This document shows positions 1 through 11,906 of a stretch of DNA of 64,000 nt, piece after piece. Source of the stretch: Hybos culiciformis (Eukaryota > Arthropoda > Insecta > Diptera > Hybotidae); the NCBI GenBank assembly GCA_964007475.1, contig OZ023273.1:88452841-88516840 (forward strand). Reading direction: 5' to 3'. A program made the position numbers and the translations under genes. The stretch's first letter is position 1; every line of letters begins with the position of its first letter. Below the pieces are notes generated by a model. It was given only the letters and a program-made list of their open reading frames with translations. It had not been told where the DNA came from and did not search any database.

Positions 1-365
1 CTTCACGTATACAAAATATGCTAATCGCAACATTTTGTACACGTAAACTTATTCCACGTATTTGCCCATAATATAAGCAGTCTTAAAAACTGCATTTTAT
101 TTGAATTTCCGTTCTACGAAATATGTTGAGCTGACATATTTCGTACAACTTATATAGTTGATTCCCTTTTAATTATATGCTAATTATCTCTTAATATACT
201 CTTAATATTAGTACATAATACTTTAATTATGTACTACTTAGTATTCTCTCTCTTAACACTTTCTAATTAAAATAAATTAAACGTTACACATAAGAAAATT
301 GTCATTAAAAAAGTTAAGTTGAAATAAAGAAGTTATCAATTAAAAAGTGTTGTTCTTATTCCACA
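1..365 (+). repeat. Left LTR of Ty3/gypsy-type retrotransposon (5' part outside window)
   Basis: This matches 9325-9683 closely, so it is the left LTR with roughly its first 100 bases missing beyond the window edge. It ends in ...CCACA, followed at once by a primer-binding-site candidate. By eye the two LTRs differ by three substitutions and one 6-nt indel (TAAGCA, present here). A perfect 12-bp inverted repeat, TACGAAATATGT / ACATATTTCGTA with a 7-nt loop, lies at 115-145. Promoter elements cannot be assigned with certainty. Confidence 0.93.
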
Positions 366-384
366 TGGCGATCCTGCCAACCTG
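366..384 (+). promoter_or_regulatory. Candidate primer binding site
   Basis: The sequence directly after the LTR begins TGGCGATCCTGCC. A TGG start (complement of the tRNA CCA end) with no spacer is what a gypsy-type primer binding site looks like. The tRNA is not identified. tRNA-Arg, used by mdg1/412-type elements, is a guess. Confidence 0.6.
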
Positions 385-2781
385 TTTTTTTTAAAGTTTT
401 TTTAAATATTAAAGTGACTGATAATTTTTTTTTAATGTTAAAGTAAAAATTAAAGTGAAAATAAGTGAATTGATGATTAAATTAAATAAACATTAAATTA
501 ATTTTATTATAAAGTAATAATAAATACAAAAAAAAAAATTTTTAATGTGTTGTTTGAAAAAAAAAAAATTTTTTTATAAAACTTCAAACTTTGAAAATTT
601 TTGAAACATTTTGAAAATATAAACTTATAAGTCGGAGTTGAAAAGAATTTCAATTAATTAAACAATTCTAAAATCAAAAAAAAAAACAAAAACAAAAACA
701 AGTTATAAAAAATAAAAATAATAATAATTTAATTTTAATTAATAACAATAACGCTTCAATGCAAATGTTCTTATAAATTTAATAAACAGTGACAAATGAA
801 CAATAATAATTTAAAAACAATAAAATAAAAATTTCAAAAACCCAAAAAAAAAAAAAAAAAAAAAAAACAGATAAAAGTGAAAATTGAATATACAATTTTT
901 TAATGTGATCAAATTTTCTTTATTTTGTAATTAGATCCAAAAAAAAAAATAATTTACAAAATAATTGAGCAAAATAAAATAATAAAGACAACAAAAAAAA
1001 AATTTTTTTTATAATAAAAAAAATCCAAATCAACATCGTCTACTGTAATGTGACAGCGAACACAAAAAAAATCATTCAACATCATAATGAAATCATCGTC
1101 AACGTAGTAACAAACATCGTCAATGGTAACAAAATAGTCATCAAGTAGTAAGTCAGTGACCTTATATCATCATTTTTATACAAAAAAAAATTATATTAAA
1201 AAAAAATAAAAAAAAAAAAAATAATAAATTTTTTCTTGCTTTTATGTCAGTAAATGTAAAATTTTTAAATTGCAAGTTTTGTTCTATAATTGTTTTGAGT
1301 ATTGGCTCGTAATTTGTTTTTTTTATTATAAAAATCTCGTAATTTGTTCATTAATTTTTTGTTAAAACAAACCATTTTTTCTTTTAACTATGCGTACTAG
1401 ACAAGAAGTCGCGGTTTTTATTACATGTTTAAGAATTTTCAGTATATCACTATATTAAAGAAATAGCAATTTGAAAATTTTATTATAAATTTAAAAAAAA
1501 GAAATATATATATTATATTTTCTACGTATTGTGATAGAAAATAATAATTTTGAAGATATCAGATAAAGAAATTTTGTGGAATCTTATGAAAATAAAAAAA
1601 AAAATAAATAAATAAATATTAAAGTAAAATAAATTTTTTTTTATAAAATATAAATATTTTTTTTGAAAAATTATATACAATAAATAATTGTTTTCTACAT
1701 ATAGTAGATCACTAAGATAATTTTCCTAAGTGGTAAAATTTTTTTTCCTCTCAATTAACAACACTATAAAATCCTTTTTATATAAATTTTGACAAAAGAC
1801 ATTTTACTTTTACATGACATGGCATAACAAGTTATAATATAATAAGAAAATATATTGACACATATTGGTTATATAGTATTACGTTACGTCATTATGCAAA
1901 AAAAAAAAAAGGAATTCACACTATACAATTTAAAAGTAAATGAGATTTCTTATAACAAATGCACAAATTATTATTACTTAATATAATGACCAAAATCAAA
2001 CAAGATACGTATCTTTATTATTGCTAAAAAAAAAAAAAAAAAAACATTTCATAACATTAAAGGGCACCACACACGCCTATATAAATTTTACTAAAAAAAA
2101 AAAAAAAAAAAACTTCGAAAGCATATAAAATAATCAAAAAGAACCATTAGAAAATTAATTACATATTTTATGGTTCCGTTTTGTTTAAACGAAAATTATA
2201 TGATTGTTTTTTTGGTCAAACGAAAAATTAAGAAAAATACTCTTGTTTCGAAAGCATTAAGTATTTTATAAACATATATGAAAACATAAAAAGAATTACT
2301 TTATGCAAGAAGGGAATATTTTATAAACCTGCATTATTTGAAAATTATATAAACTATCGTGCATTATTTTATAACCAATAACAGACCGACATAACATACT
2401 ATGTATTAACAGTAAATATTTCTTAAAAGATTAATTTTTTTATATATACGAATACGTATTGAATAAATGAGTGAAACAAATGAATAATTTTTTTTCAGAA
2501 AATTTTTTTTTGGTTATTATTAATAAATAATTTAAATAATAAATAACTAGAAAATAAATTATTACTATTACATTTCAATTTATATACAATTTTTTTTTAC
2601 TTTATGGAAACCGAAAATTCATGATATTTAAAATAAAAAAAAATTTTACGATTTATCCCAAAACTCGAAGAATTATTTGCTTTAAAAATTCACAATTTTT
2701 TTTTATAAAACCTCAGGAAGTCACAGACTTACGATAAACTTCTGTTAAAATCAATTAGGTCATTTATTTTTTACGGGTCTT
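385..2781 (+). other. Long AT-rich leader of the first LTR element
   Basis: About 2.4 kb between primer binding site and gag with no convincing reading frame. It is dominated by A and T runs. A less AT-rich stretch at about 1028-1170 contains repeated CATCGTC/CATCATC-like words. A direct repeat, AATCAAACCTCACAAGGAA-like, appears at about 2813-2860 and is really the start of the decayed gag. Confidence 0.55.
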
Positions 2782-4352
2782 ATGTCATTTACGTTAACGT
2801 ACCAGAATCTTATCAAACCTCACAAGGAAGCTTACAATCAAACCTCACAAGGAAAGTTACAAATGCATTAACATTAGAAAACCTCCAACGAGAACAACTC
2901 GAAAATATCACTTGGAAATTTTGATAGGGGAATACAATACTATTGTCCCAATTTTAAAACTTTACGACACAATTTCCTAATAAAATCGAAACTTCTACAT
3001 TCTACACAAAATTAAACAAAAAAATATTAAACGCATTTAAATTACTAAAGTTACCGTACAACACAGTTTTAGAGCATTTTCAATCTATTTGGATCCCAAA
3101 CCTTGATATCGTTCACGAAACTTTGTCGGATTTTGACACCGAAAGAGCTAACTCTCCACTACCGAGTCCGTCACCTCAATTAAGTGAATCTGAGGATTCC
3201 AATCCACCTAGAAGTGACGAAACTGATAAGGACAAACACCAAACGGACCAATTCAAAAATATCAACCTATTTGACAATATCAAAACACAAAAGCAATCTT
3301 CAACAACTACTGCAGATTCAAAAATTGCTACAGACTTTCAAGAAAACGACAACATAAGAGACGAATTCGAAATGGAGGCCCATGAATTTCTATCGCTTGC
3401 GTCCAAGCTTATCCCAGCTTTTAATGGTAACCCGTCGAATTTACAATCTTTCATAGACGCAGTTACATTAACAAATCTTCAAGCCGGACAACACGCTAAT
3501 TTACTTACTGCTCTTATCAAAACTAAACTTGAGGGACATTGTCGAAACCTTATCACAGAAGAAGCGACGGTAGACGCTATAATTGACACACTTCGCACAC
3601 AAATCAAGGGCGATTCAATCGCTTTTATTACTGCAAGTATTCGGACTTTAAAACAAAATGGGAAATCCGCGAACCAATTTTCAAAAGAAATAATAGATTT
3701 AACTAAAAACTTAGAAAGCGCGTACCTTGCGGACGGCATACCGTCTCTAAAAGCCAAAAGTTATTCATTAACAACTGCAATCGATTCGGTAACTAAAAAC
3801 GCTTCAAACAATGACTTAAAAATTATCATGGAATCAGGAACCTTTAATACAATCGACGAAGCAATGGCAAAATTTGTCAAAGCTAGTGACAACTCTACTA
3901 ACGGAAATATTAATTACGTTTCCCGTCGAACAAATCAACAATTTAATAACGGACGTAATGCTAATTATAACAATCAACAAAATAATATGCGAAATTACAA
4001 TAACAACAGACAGAATAATCGACAAAATAATAATTATAGAAATAACAACTTTAACAATAACAGAAACTTTCGTAACAATATTAACAATTTTAATAACAAT
4101 GACTACCGAAATAACAATAACAATTTAAACAACAACAATAATACTAACTACAGAAACAACAATAACAATTTCAATATAAATCATTACACTCCCAATACTA
4201 ATAACCGAAATTTCACTAACAATAATAACAATAATAACCAAAGACAACAGGCAAACAACCAACAAGACCAAAGGAACTTTTATAACCGAAACATACGTAA
4301 TATAAACGCAAATGATTGCGAACAGGGAAACGACGAAGGTCCCCAAAACTAG
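2782..4352 (+). pseudogene. gag: Gag of Ty3/gypsy-type element, frameshifted at its N-terminus
   Basis: Capsid/nucleocapsid polyprotein that would form the retrotransposon particle. From about 2958 to 4352 one frame is open. Before that the frame must change at least twice between a possible ATG at 2782 and 2958, so the start is broken. The middle, roughly 3380-3900, is a capsid-like helical region. The C-terminus (about 3930-4310) is extremely rich in Asn and Arg with no CCHC knuckle, as seen in Gag of the mdg1/412 group; that assignment is from memory of the family and unproven. The frame ends at 4352 and the protease starts about 100 bases later. The Asn-rich tail is what produces several long spurious antisense frames. 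Confidence 0.8.
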
Positions 4353-4455
4353 ATGAGGGACCTAGAAAACCAATAATTTTGAAAACAGACGATACTTACA
4401 AAAATCTCACATTTTCCATTTAAATCTGACTAGCTATATCAAGCTCAAGACACAA

Positions 4456-5559
4456 ATGACAAACGCATATAACACATATTTAGTTGACAATGGAGCTGAC
4501 ATATCAATAATTAAACAAGATAAAATTACAGACACAACACAAATTAATACTAATAAAATTTCAAAAATAAACGGAATAGGAACTGACACCATACATACTT
4601 TAGGAAGGGTAAAAACAGACATAATCTGCAAAGGAAATGACTATCATATCCTTATCGCACATGAGTTCGAATTAGTAGACCAAAATTTTCCCATTCCCGC
4701 GGACGGTATTATAGGTATGGATTTCCTAAAAAAATATAATTGCCTTCTAGATTATAATAATGGAAATGATCAACTTATATTACGACCTAAAGACTATCAC
4801 GAAAACCTTTCCTTCACTTTAATAGATAATCCCAACCCAAATATTCTCTCTTTACCAGCTAGAAACAACCCATACGTCACTGTTCTAAACACAAACTCCG
4901 AAAATATTTTTTTAAACAATACTGAAATTAGAACCGAAAAATGATCAGATTACGAATTGAAAAATCCTTTTAACTCTACAACACCCAAAAATACTACTGA
5001 CCTTGAAACTACTAATCTTTATGATATTCTAAACAAATTATCCCAAAATTTCCCTAAATTTGTTAAAAATAAACTAGAAAAATTGTGTAGTGAATATATA
5101 GACATTTTTTCGGCAGAAACAGAAAAAGTTTCTTTCAACAATTTTTACAAACAAAAACTTAGATTAAAAGATGAGACCCCAGTGTATATAAAAAACTATC
5201 GTGTCCTACATTTCCATAAAAATATCATTAAAAAATAAATAGACAAACTCCTTGCGAATGATATCATTGAACCTTCTGTTTCGGAATATAATAGCCCCGT
5301 GTTATTAGTTCCCAAAAAAGCCCTTCCTGGCAGCGAAGAAAAGCGGTGGAGACTAGTGATAGATTTTCGTCAAGTAAATAAAAAGTTAATAGCCGATAAA
5401 TACCCGTTACCAAGAATAGACGACATCTTGGACCAATTAGGCCGAGCAAAATTTTTTTCAAGTCTCGATCTCACACAGGGATTCCTTCAAGTCAAACCTG
5501 ACAAAAACTCCCGAGACATTACTTCCTTTTCATCCGATAACGGATCTTTCAACGAATGA
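4456..5559 (+). pseudogene. pol: Pol part 1: aspartic protease and N-terminal reverse transcriptase
   Basis: Processes the polyprotein and begins the reverse transcriptase. The protease has its active-site region at 4477-4500, written DNGAD where DTG/DSG is usual, and a flap/hinge-like GIIGMDFL near 4709-4730. The frame is then interrupted by in-frame stops at 4942-4944 and 5236-5238, both read through by clear homology. RT motifs follow: SPVLLVPKK, a WRLVIDFRQVN-type motif and SSLDLTQGF. At 5559 the frame ends because a stretch normally holding the LPFGL-type motif is deleted and the frame shifts. The unusual Asn in the protease triad may itself be a lesion. Confidence 0.85.
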
Positions 5560-5981
5560 TGTCCATGGCTTTTTCAGGCTTAATGCCATCCAAAGCATTT
5601 CTTTACATGGACGACCGAATTGTTATTGGTTGCTCTGAGAATCATATGATCGATAATATAAGAGAAGTTTTTGAAATCTGCAGGAAAACAAACTTGAAAC
5701 TACACCCGGACAAGTGCAAATTCTTTCAGCACGAGACAAGCTTTTTGGGCCATAAATGCACGAATAAAGGTATTTTACCAGACGAATCAAAATACGACAA
5801 AATCCTTAATTATCCACAACCAATTGACGCGGACGCGGCTAGAAGGTTCGTAGCCTTCTGTAATTACTATCGCCGTTTTATTCCAAATTTCGCGCAATAC
5901 TCATACTCTTTAACATATTTAACTAGAAAAAGTGTGCCATTTGTCTGGACAGACGAATGCGATAAATCTACAAATATCTAA
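5556..5981 (+). pseudogene. pol: Pol part 2: reverse transcriptase palm with YMDD, RT thumb
   Basis: Continuation of the same RT after a deletion and frame change at about 5556. The catalytic box is present as LYMDD at 5602-5616. It is followed by the KCKFFQHETSFLGH region and the FCNYYRRFIPNFA connection motif typical of Ty3/gypsy RT. The frame terminates at 5981, and the homology continues one frame away from about 5972. Confidence 0.88.
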
Positions 5982-7084
5982 AAAACTCGTTACTCAAACC
6001 TCCGATCCTCCAATATCCCAATTTTGAAAAACCATTTTGCATCACTACGGATGCCAGCAAAATCTCTTGTGGAGCGATCTTGAGTCAAGAAGCCAATAAC
6101 TTACAACTACCAATCGCGTACGCTTCAAGAACACTCAGAAAAGGCGAACAAAATAAATCGGTTATCGAGCAAGAATTGACAGCCATTCACTGGGCGTTAA
6201 ACTTTTTCAAGCCATATATCTATGGAACAAAGTTCTTAGTAAAAACCGATCACCGCCCTTTATCTTATTTGTTTTCGATGAAAAATCCTTCATCAAAGTT
6301 AACTAGAATGCGCCTTGATCTGGAAGAGTTTGATTTCGTGGTCGAGTACATAAAAGGCAAAGATAACAATGGAGCAGACGCCTTGTCAAGATTGGATTTT
6401 GACGACATTAAAAACATTCAAAAATCAAACATTAATAGAATGACGACGCGAGCTCAATCGCGAAAACAACAAGACATTTCCATTTTAAATACGAAACCTT
6501 TAAAAATTGACGACACCTTTAAAGATATAAAAACGTATGAATGCTTATCTCGAGAAGCTAGAAACCTTGTCCGCCTTATTTTCAGTTTAAAAAAGTTTAA
6601 ACTGTTCTTACGTTATAATAATAAAAATATACTTACAATATGCATGCATAACTACATTGCTAATGGAGAGCTTGATTTAGATCAACTACTGCCAAGGCTA
6701 GAAAAAGAGGCCAGCAATTTGAAATTAAATAACCTACAATTGTCATTAAATGACGAAATTTTTTCTATGATTCGGATCCAAAATTTTAAAGAAAAAGCGG
6801 ACCTTACTCTTAAAAATTTACTTATTGTGTTAACACCAAAATTAATAAAACTTACTCTTGACGAAGAGAAAAATTTAATATTAAAAAAATACCATAGTGA
6901 CCCCATACTTGGTGCCCACGCGGGAGCTACTAGACTCTTAAGGAAAATTCAACAAAAATACCACTGGAAAAACATGACTAGGGATATTGCAAAGTACGTC
7001 AGAAATTGTAAAGATTGCCAATTAAACAAATCGGGTCCTAAAACTATATATGATTTCGACACCAACACCCGCGCGCGCTTTTGA
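5972..7084 (+). pseudogene. pol: Pol part 3: RNase H and integrase zinc-binding domain
   Basis: RNase H would degrade template RNA during reverse transcription. Its first catalytic Asp lies in the TTDAS motif near 6045, with E in IEQELTAIHWAL and D in KTDHRPLSYL. An integrase HHCC zinc-binding module follows at about 6890-7030 (H..H in YHSDPILGAHAGATR, C..C in CKDCQ). The frame ends at 7084 in sequence unrelated to integrase. The real integrase resumes in another frame from about 7047, so there is a single frameshift here. Confidence 0.87.
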
Positions 7085-7779
7085 CATAGTCATAAGCCCT
7101 CTACCGAAAACTGGTAATGGCAATGAATACGCGGTAACTATAATCTGTGACTTAACTAAATATTTAGTGACAATACCGATCCCTAACAAGACAGCTAAAT
7201 CAGTCGCCAAAGCAATTACAGAAAATTTTATTTTAACATATGGTCCCATGAAAGAGATACGAACTGATATGGGAACGGAATACAAAAATCAGACAATGAT
7301 CGAAATTTTAAGACTATTGAATATTGAACATAAAACGTCAACAGCTTACCATCATCAATCCCTTGGAACGGTTGAACGTAACCATAGAACGCTTAACGAA
7401 TATTTAAGAGCTTTTGTCAACACAAACAAAACGGACTGGGACAACTACATAAAATACTATACGTATTGTTTTAACACCACACCTTCCACTATTCATGGAT
7501 CCTGCCCATTTGAGTTGGTTTTCGGGAAGTCGCCCACAATTTTTGATTTCATAAGACACAACAATAGACCCTCTCTACAATTTAGACTCGTATGAAAAAG
7601 AGCTAAAGTATAGACTGCAATTCGCGAATAATAGAGTTCAAGATCTTATCAAAAAATCTAAAGAAGATTCAAAATCAAGGTACGATCAAAAACTTAAATT
7701 AATACCTTTAAAAGTAGGAGATCTGGTTTTATTGGACATGACTGACACTAAGTTAGACCCAGTATTCAAGGGTCCGTTC

Positions 7780-8418
7780 CAGTGGCGTAGCTAGACATTT
7801 TGGGCCCTTGTGCAAGAATCTATTTTGGGGCCCACCTAGACCTACAAAATCTTTTCTTATTAAATAAAATATACAAAGAACAACTTATGTGCATTTGTTT
7901 TTATTTAAAAAAAATTGCGTCGTTTTTTTCTTGCCTTTTTTTCTTCGAATTTATTTATTATGTCTTTAAGATCCATTTTTGAAGCCTCTGCATATTCAAT
8001 GGATAGTAGTGCCAGTTGATGCAATCTGCTTTGTCCGATTGAGTTCCTCTGGTAATTTTTTATTATTTTTAATTTGTTGAAAGTCCTTTCCAAACTCGCA
8101 ACCGTAACCGGCAAGGTAAAAAAAATAAAAGCAATGCCACATATAAATCAGGTAAGTCACTTTCCATAATACTATATTTTGTTGTTAGAACATCTGCAAA
8201 TTCTTTAATCGCCATGTTTTCTTTCAAATAGAATTTTCATAAGTTAGCGGCTTGTCGTATTAACTGAATTGACAAATTATTGGAAAATACTTCTGAATAT
8301 TTTTTTTAAAATTTAAAAATTATTTTTTTTTTTTATATATTATGGTTTGACGAATGGGCCCCCACAGCAATGGGCCCTTGTACTTCGCACACACTCGCCA
8401 TACCTAGCTACGCCACTG
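7780..8418. mobile_element. Non-autonomous hAT element inserted in integrase
   Basis: The ends are perfect 15-bp inverted repeats, CAGTGGCGTAGCTAG and CTAGCTACGCCACTG. They are flanked by the identical 8-bp target duplication GTCCGTTC at 7772-7779 and 8419-8426. An 8-bp duplication with a CAGNG end is diagnostic of hAT. The element keeps only a C-terminal transposase fragment on the minus strand. Confidence 0.96.
7905..8114 (-). pseudogene. hAT transposase C-terminal dimerisation fragment
   Basis: About 69 residues with the hAT family C-terminal signature: P-V-T-V-A-S-x-E-R-T-F-N-K-L-K followed by a short basic region and LALLSIE. In the family this block carries the third catalytic residue (Glu in SxxxER) and mediates multimerisation. 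The style (VASLERTF, LHQLALLSIE) resembles ZMYM1-like hAT proteins. The rest of the transposase is absent, so the copy depends on a helper elsewhere. Confidence 0.85.
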
Positions 8419-8528
8419 GTCCGTTCAAAGTAAAAAGTCTACACGATTCAAACTGTCTTATTATAGACGAAAATAACAAAGAGCAGACTGTACATAAAAA
8501 TAGGCTGAAACTGTTCAACCATACATAA

Positions 8529-9216
8529 GTTTTAATAATAATTTAAATTAAAAATTTTTTTTTTTCATAATAATATGTTTTTTATAACCACATCTTGTAA
8601 GTATAATATAATTTTTTTTTTTGAGTGAATGACTGCGTGAAATCCGGAATAATGTAAGTTAGTTCGTTAATTAATTTCTATATATCATTTCTAGTTTAAT
8701 TACTCTAATCTAATCAAATTACAAATCTTTTTTCTATTTTCTTTTTTCTGTTTAACACCAACATTCTTTTATTTTCAAGATTTTATTACCACTTAAGGAC
8801 AATATACTAATAAATAAATATTACAGAAATATTGAAAAATGTAAATAAGATAGATTTTTGTTTTATCAAATAATTTTTGTAACAATGTAAGTTTTATACA
8901 AAATAAAAATAATAAAAGCAAATTAAACTTACCAATTATTAGAAAATGTAACTTTTTTTATAAAATAGAACTTATAGGTATATTAATAAGAAATAAAAAA
9001 AATAAATAAAAAGTAAATTACAAACTAAGTATTTTTACTATAAAAAAAAAAAAAAAAAAAAAAAATACAAAAAAAAAATTAAAAAATTAAAAAAAAAAAA
9101 AAATTAAATATAAGAAGAAAAAACTATGTTAATTATATTTTTTTTATATATATAAATTAAGAGAGAAAGTATTCAGAGTTCTTTTTAAAATGCCCTTTCG
9201 GCCATTTTTTTTTTTT
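8529..9216. other. AT-rich 3' untranslated part of first LTR element
   Basis: Between the pol stop and the polypurine tract there is only AT-rich sequence with A and T runs. I see no env or accessory frame. Confidence 0.6.
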
Positions 9217-9226
9217 AGGGGGAAGG
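9217..9226 (+). promoter_or_regulatory. Polypurine tract
   Basis: AGGGGGAAGG sits directly before the TGTTGTAC start of the right LTR. This is the expected place and composition for the plus-strand primer. Confidence 0.85.
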
Positions 9227-9683
9227 TGTTGTACATTTTGGTACCCTTTCTACCCTTACCTACTTTTTCGTACAGTTGCCACCTAACGCAACTGAATCTA
9301 AATTCCATGTCATATAAAATTTAACTTCACGTATACAAAATATGCTTATCGCAACATTTTGTACACGTAAACTTATTCCACGTATTTGCCCATAATAGTC
9401 TTAAAAACTGCATTTTATTTGAATTTCCGTTCTACGAAATATGTTGAGCTAACATATTTCGTACAACTTATATAGTTGATTCCCTTTTAATTATATGCTA
9501 ATTATCTCTTAATATACTCTTAATATTAGTACATAATACTTTAATTATGTACTACTTAGTATTCTCTCTCTTAACACTTTCTAATTAAAATAAATTAAAC
9601 GTTACACATAAGAAAATTGTCATTAAAAAAGTTAAGTTGAAATAAAGAAGTTATCAATTAAAAAGTGTTTTTCTTATTCCACA
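9227..9683 (+). repeat. Right LTR of first retrotransposon
   Basis: 457 bp beginning TGTTGTACATTTTGG after the polypurine tract and ending ...TTATTCCACA. Its last 359 bp match window positions 1-365. It retains the 12-bp inverted repeat around TACGAAATATGT with one loop change. The flanking target duplication cannot be checked because the left flank is outside the window. Confidence 0.93.
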
Positions 9684-10067
9684 CTATAATCTGGATACAG
9701 ATCATTATCTAACCACAATTTGTTAAATTTAGTATGTTTAGACATATTCTTGAAATTTTAACGAATGCTAAATAGTTACATGCCATATTTACATGAAAAA
9801 GATTTTAAAAATTATTAGAATGAAAAACAATTAACATATACAAATATTGAATTAAAATATTACTGAAACAAATACAAAGCTATATTACAGCAACGATTAT
9901 TTTAATCTTAAAATTGTTGAATCTCTTTTTACACGAGTAGAAGAAAATGATATAAGAAAAAACATTAAGGAACGAAAATCTTCCATTTTTTTCTTTGTGT
10001 AGGTTAAATAAATATCAGGCAACCTTAAGATTAAAATATCCGCTTTTGAAATTAATAAAATTGCATA
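9684..10067. other. AT-rich flank without recognised genes
   Basis: No supported gene. A 137-codon minus-strand frame spanning 9897-10310 crosses into the MITE and has no recognisable domain. Confidence 0.5.
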
Positions 10068-10075
10068 CTCATAAT

Positions 10076-10704
10076 CAGAGACCGGAAGTTCATGCAAATA
10101 CATGTTTTTTTCTGATAACTTTAAACTAAAATGAAGTAAATATCTGTGCGAATCAAAAATTTTTACGAAAAATGGCATCGATTTGTTAGAGCATATATTT
10201 GCATTTTTTGCCAATAAATGCATATAATTGCATATTTGCCTTATAAATGCATGTATTTGATTTTTTCGACAATTTTCGAAAAAAAAATAAAAAATTAAGG
10301 ATTTCTTCATGTCAACATTTTTTCAAAAGTGTGTGGCATCGATTTGTTAGAGCATATATTTACTTATTTCTCCAATAAATGTATATAATTGCATATTTAC
10401 CTTATAAATGCATGTACATATTTGCATTTTTTGTACAATTAAAAAAAAAAAAAAATTGAGGATTTCTTCATGTTAACATTTTTTTAAAAGAATGTTTGCC
10501 TACACCTTTTTCTAATAGATGCTTTTACAAATTTTCACTGATCGGAGAATGAATTTCAAAGAAGAAAATATATAATTGTTTCTAATTGCAATTTATCAGA
10601 TAAATAATGTATTATAGCACATTTAAGAGCATATTTGTTAGGTTTTAAGAGCATAAGAGCATGCATATTTTAACGTTTTTAAGAGCATGAACTTCCGGTC
10701 TCTG
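10076..10704. mobile_element. hAT-type MITE with internal duplication
   Basis: The terminal inverted repeat CAGAGACCGGAAGTTCATGC is mirrored exactly at 10685-10704. The 8-bp duplication CTCATAAT lies on both sides (10068-10075 and 10705-10712). These features identify a non-autonomous hAT element of 629 bp. Two diverged copies of a ~160-bp block starting GGCATCGATTTGTTAGAGC lie at about 10172-10332 and 10333-10495. They are rich in GCATAT-type words that could be transposase contacts. No coding sequence is visible. Confidence 0.94.
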
Positions 10705-10729
10705 CTCATAATAAATGTAAATGAGAGGT

Positions 10730-11600
10730 ACTTACAATTTTTGAATTTTTTCCTGATTTTGAGACTCTTTCAATAATTTGAATATTTTTCAATTCAAGTT
10801 TCGATTTAATTCAAGTTTTAAAAAAAAAAATTGTTTGCAGGTTATTTCTTAAAAAAAAAATTTATTTAAACACAACACGTGCACGATTTCTTTCTAGTTT
10901 AGTTTTTATTTTATATTTCAATTCAATTTTCGATTTAATTAAGGCAATTTAACTTTAAAAAAAATGTTTATTTAAACACAAGGATTTTATTCAACAGTTT
11001 AATTTTTATAATGTATTTTTCAATTGAGTTTCGATTAAATTAAAAATTTTTTTTTTCATTTTTTTAATTCTTTTTTTTGCAGTTTATTTTTTAAAAAAAT
11101 TTCACCATATCATTCTCCAGAGTTAATTTATTTTTCAATTAAGTTTCGATTTAATTAAAAAAAAATTTTTAAATTTTTATTTTTGCAGTTTATTTTTTAA
11201 AAAAAAATTACGATATCATTGTCCAGTCGTGGAAAAATCATATTCTCAAATTCTTGGTAATGAAATTCAGTTGGAATGAATTACTATGTAGTTTCACTCG
11301 ATTTTGAGACTTTCAATAATTTAATTTTTTTTCAATTCAAATTTCGATTTAATTCAAGTTTTTTAAAAATATTTGTTTGCTGTTTATCTCTAAAAAAATT
11401 TATTTAAACACAACACGTGCACGATTTCATTCTAGTTTAGTTTTTATTTTCTATTTCAATTCAATTTTTTTTTTTAATTTTTTTTAGTTCTTTCAATATA
11501 TGTATAACTTTGTAAATCCTTTATTTTTCATCAATTAAGTAAGATTCGATTTAATAAATTCAAATTTTCGTTAAATTTTTTCATTTTTTTTTTTTTATTT
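10730..11600. repeat. Degenerate AT-rich tandem repeat region
   Basis: Words such as TTTCGATTTAATTCAAG, CACAACACGTGCACGATTTC and TTGCAGTTTATTTTTTAAAAAA recur at irregular spacing at about 10776, 10870, 11040, 11150, 11340 and 11407. This suggests an old, decayed tandem array. No gene is recognised. Confidence 0.6.
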
Positions 11601-11756
11601 TTTATAACACAACACATGCACGATAGTCGATAGCAATGTAATAAAGTTAAAACGTAAAATCGGCACGCCGCTTTGTTACTCAACTGCGCATGCCTATTGA
11701 ATTGTATTATAGGCGCAGTGCATATAAACAGCATACTTTAAAATGCGATAATTTAG

Positions 11757-11906
11757 TTAAATAGTATGTATATAAGAAACAGAAATTAATAAGAATTTTT
11801 CCAGTTTAATTTCCAAATTCAATGACTTTCCCGGTTTTCCATGACCATATTTTTTTCCCATGACTTTCAAGGTTTTACCATGACTTTCCAGATAGTGGCA
11901 ACGCTG
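11757..11906 (-). mobile_element. One end of a probable hAT-like element with AAAGTCATGG repeats
   Basis: On the minus strand the sequence CAGCGTTGCCACTATCTGG follows directly after the BEL/Pao gag reading frame is lost, and continues into repeated AAAGTCATGG-type words. A CAGNG-like end breaking a coding region suggests an inserted hAT. I could not find the partner end or the expected duplicate of TACAAGGA (11907-11914), so this remains tentative. Confidence 0.4.

Larger units (their letters stand above)
7047..8528 (+). pseudogene. pol: Pol part 4: integrase core and GPF/Y tail, split by a hAT element
   Basis: Integrase catalytic core with Asp in IICDLTKY, Asp in RTDMGTEYKN and Glu in GTVERNHRTLNEY: the DDE triad. 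At about 7571-7590 the frame shifts by one base (stop at 7593-7595). The C-terminal region then continues in another frame from NLDSYEKEL to the GPF/Y-type motif at about 7760-7779. A 639-bp hAT element (7780-8418) is inserted exactly in that motif. Coding continues after the 8-bp duplication and ends with TAA at 8526-8528. There is no env-like frame downstream. Confidence 0.88.

Noticed and set aside
3479..4346. Several antisense or shifted frames over gag
   Set aside because: Shadows caused by the Asn-rich gag tail, whose AAT/AAC codons leave other frames open.
9897..10310. 137-codon minus-strand frame
   Set aside because: Crosses the border of the 629-bp MITE and has low-complexity AT composition with no domain.
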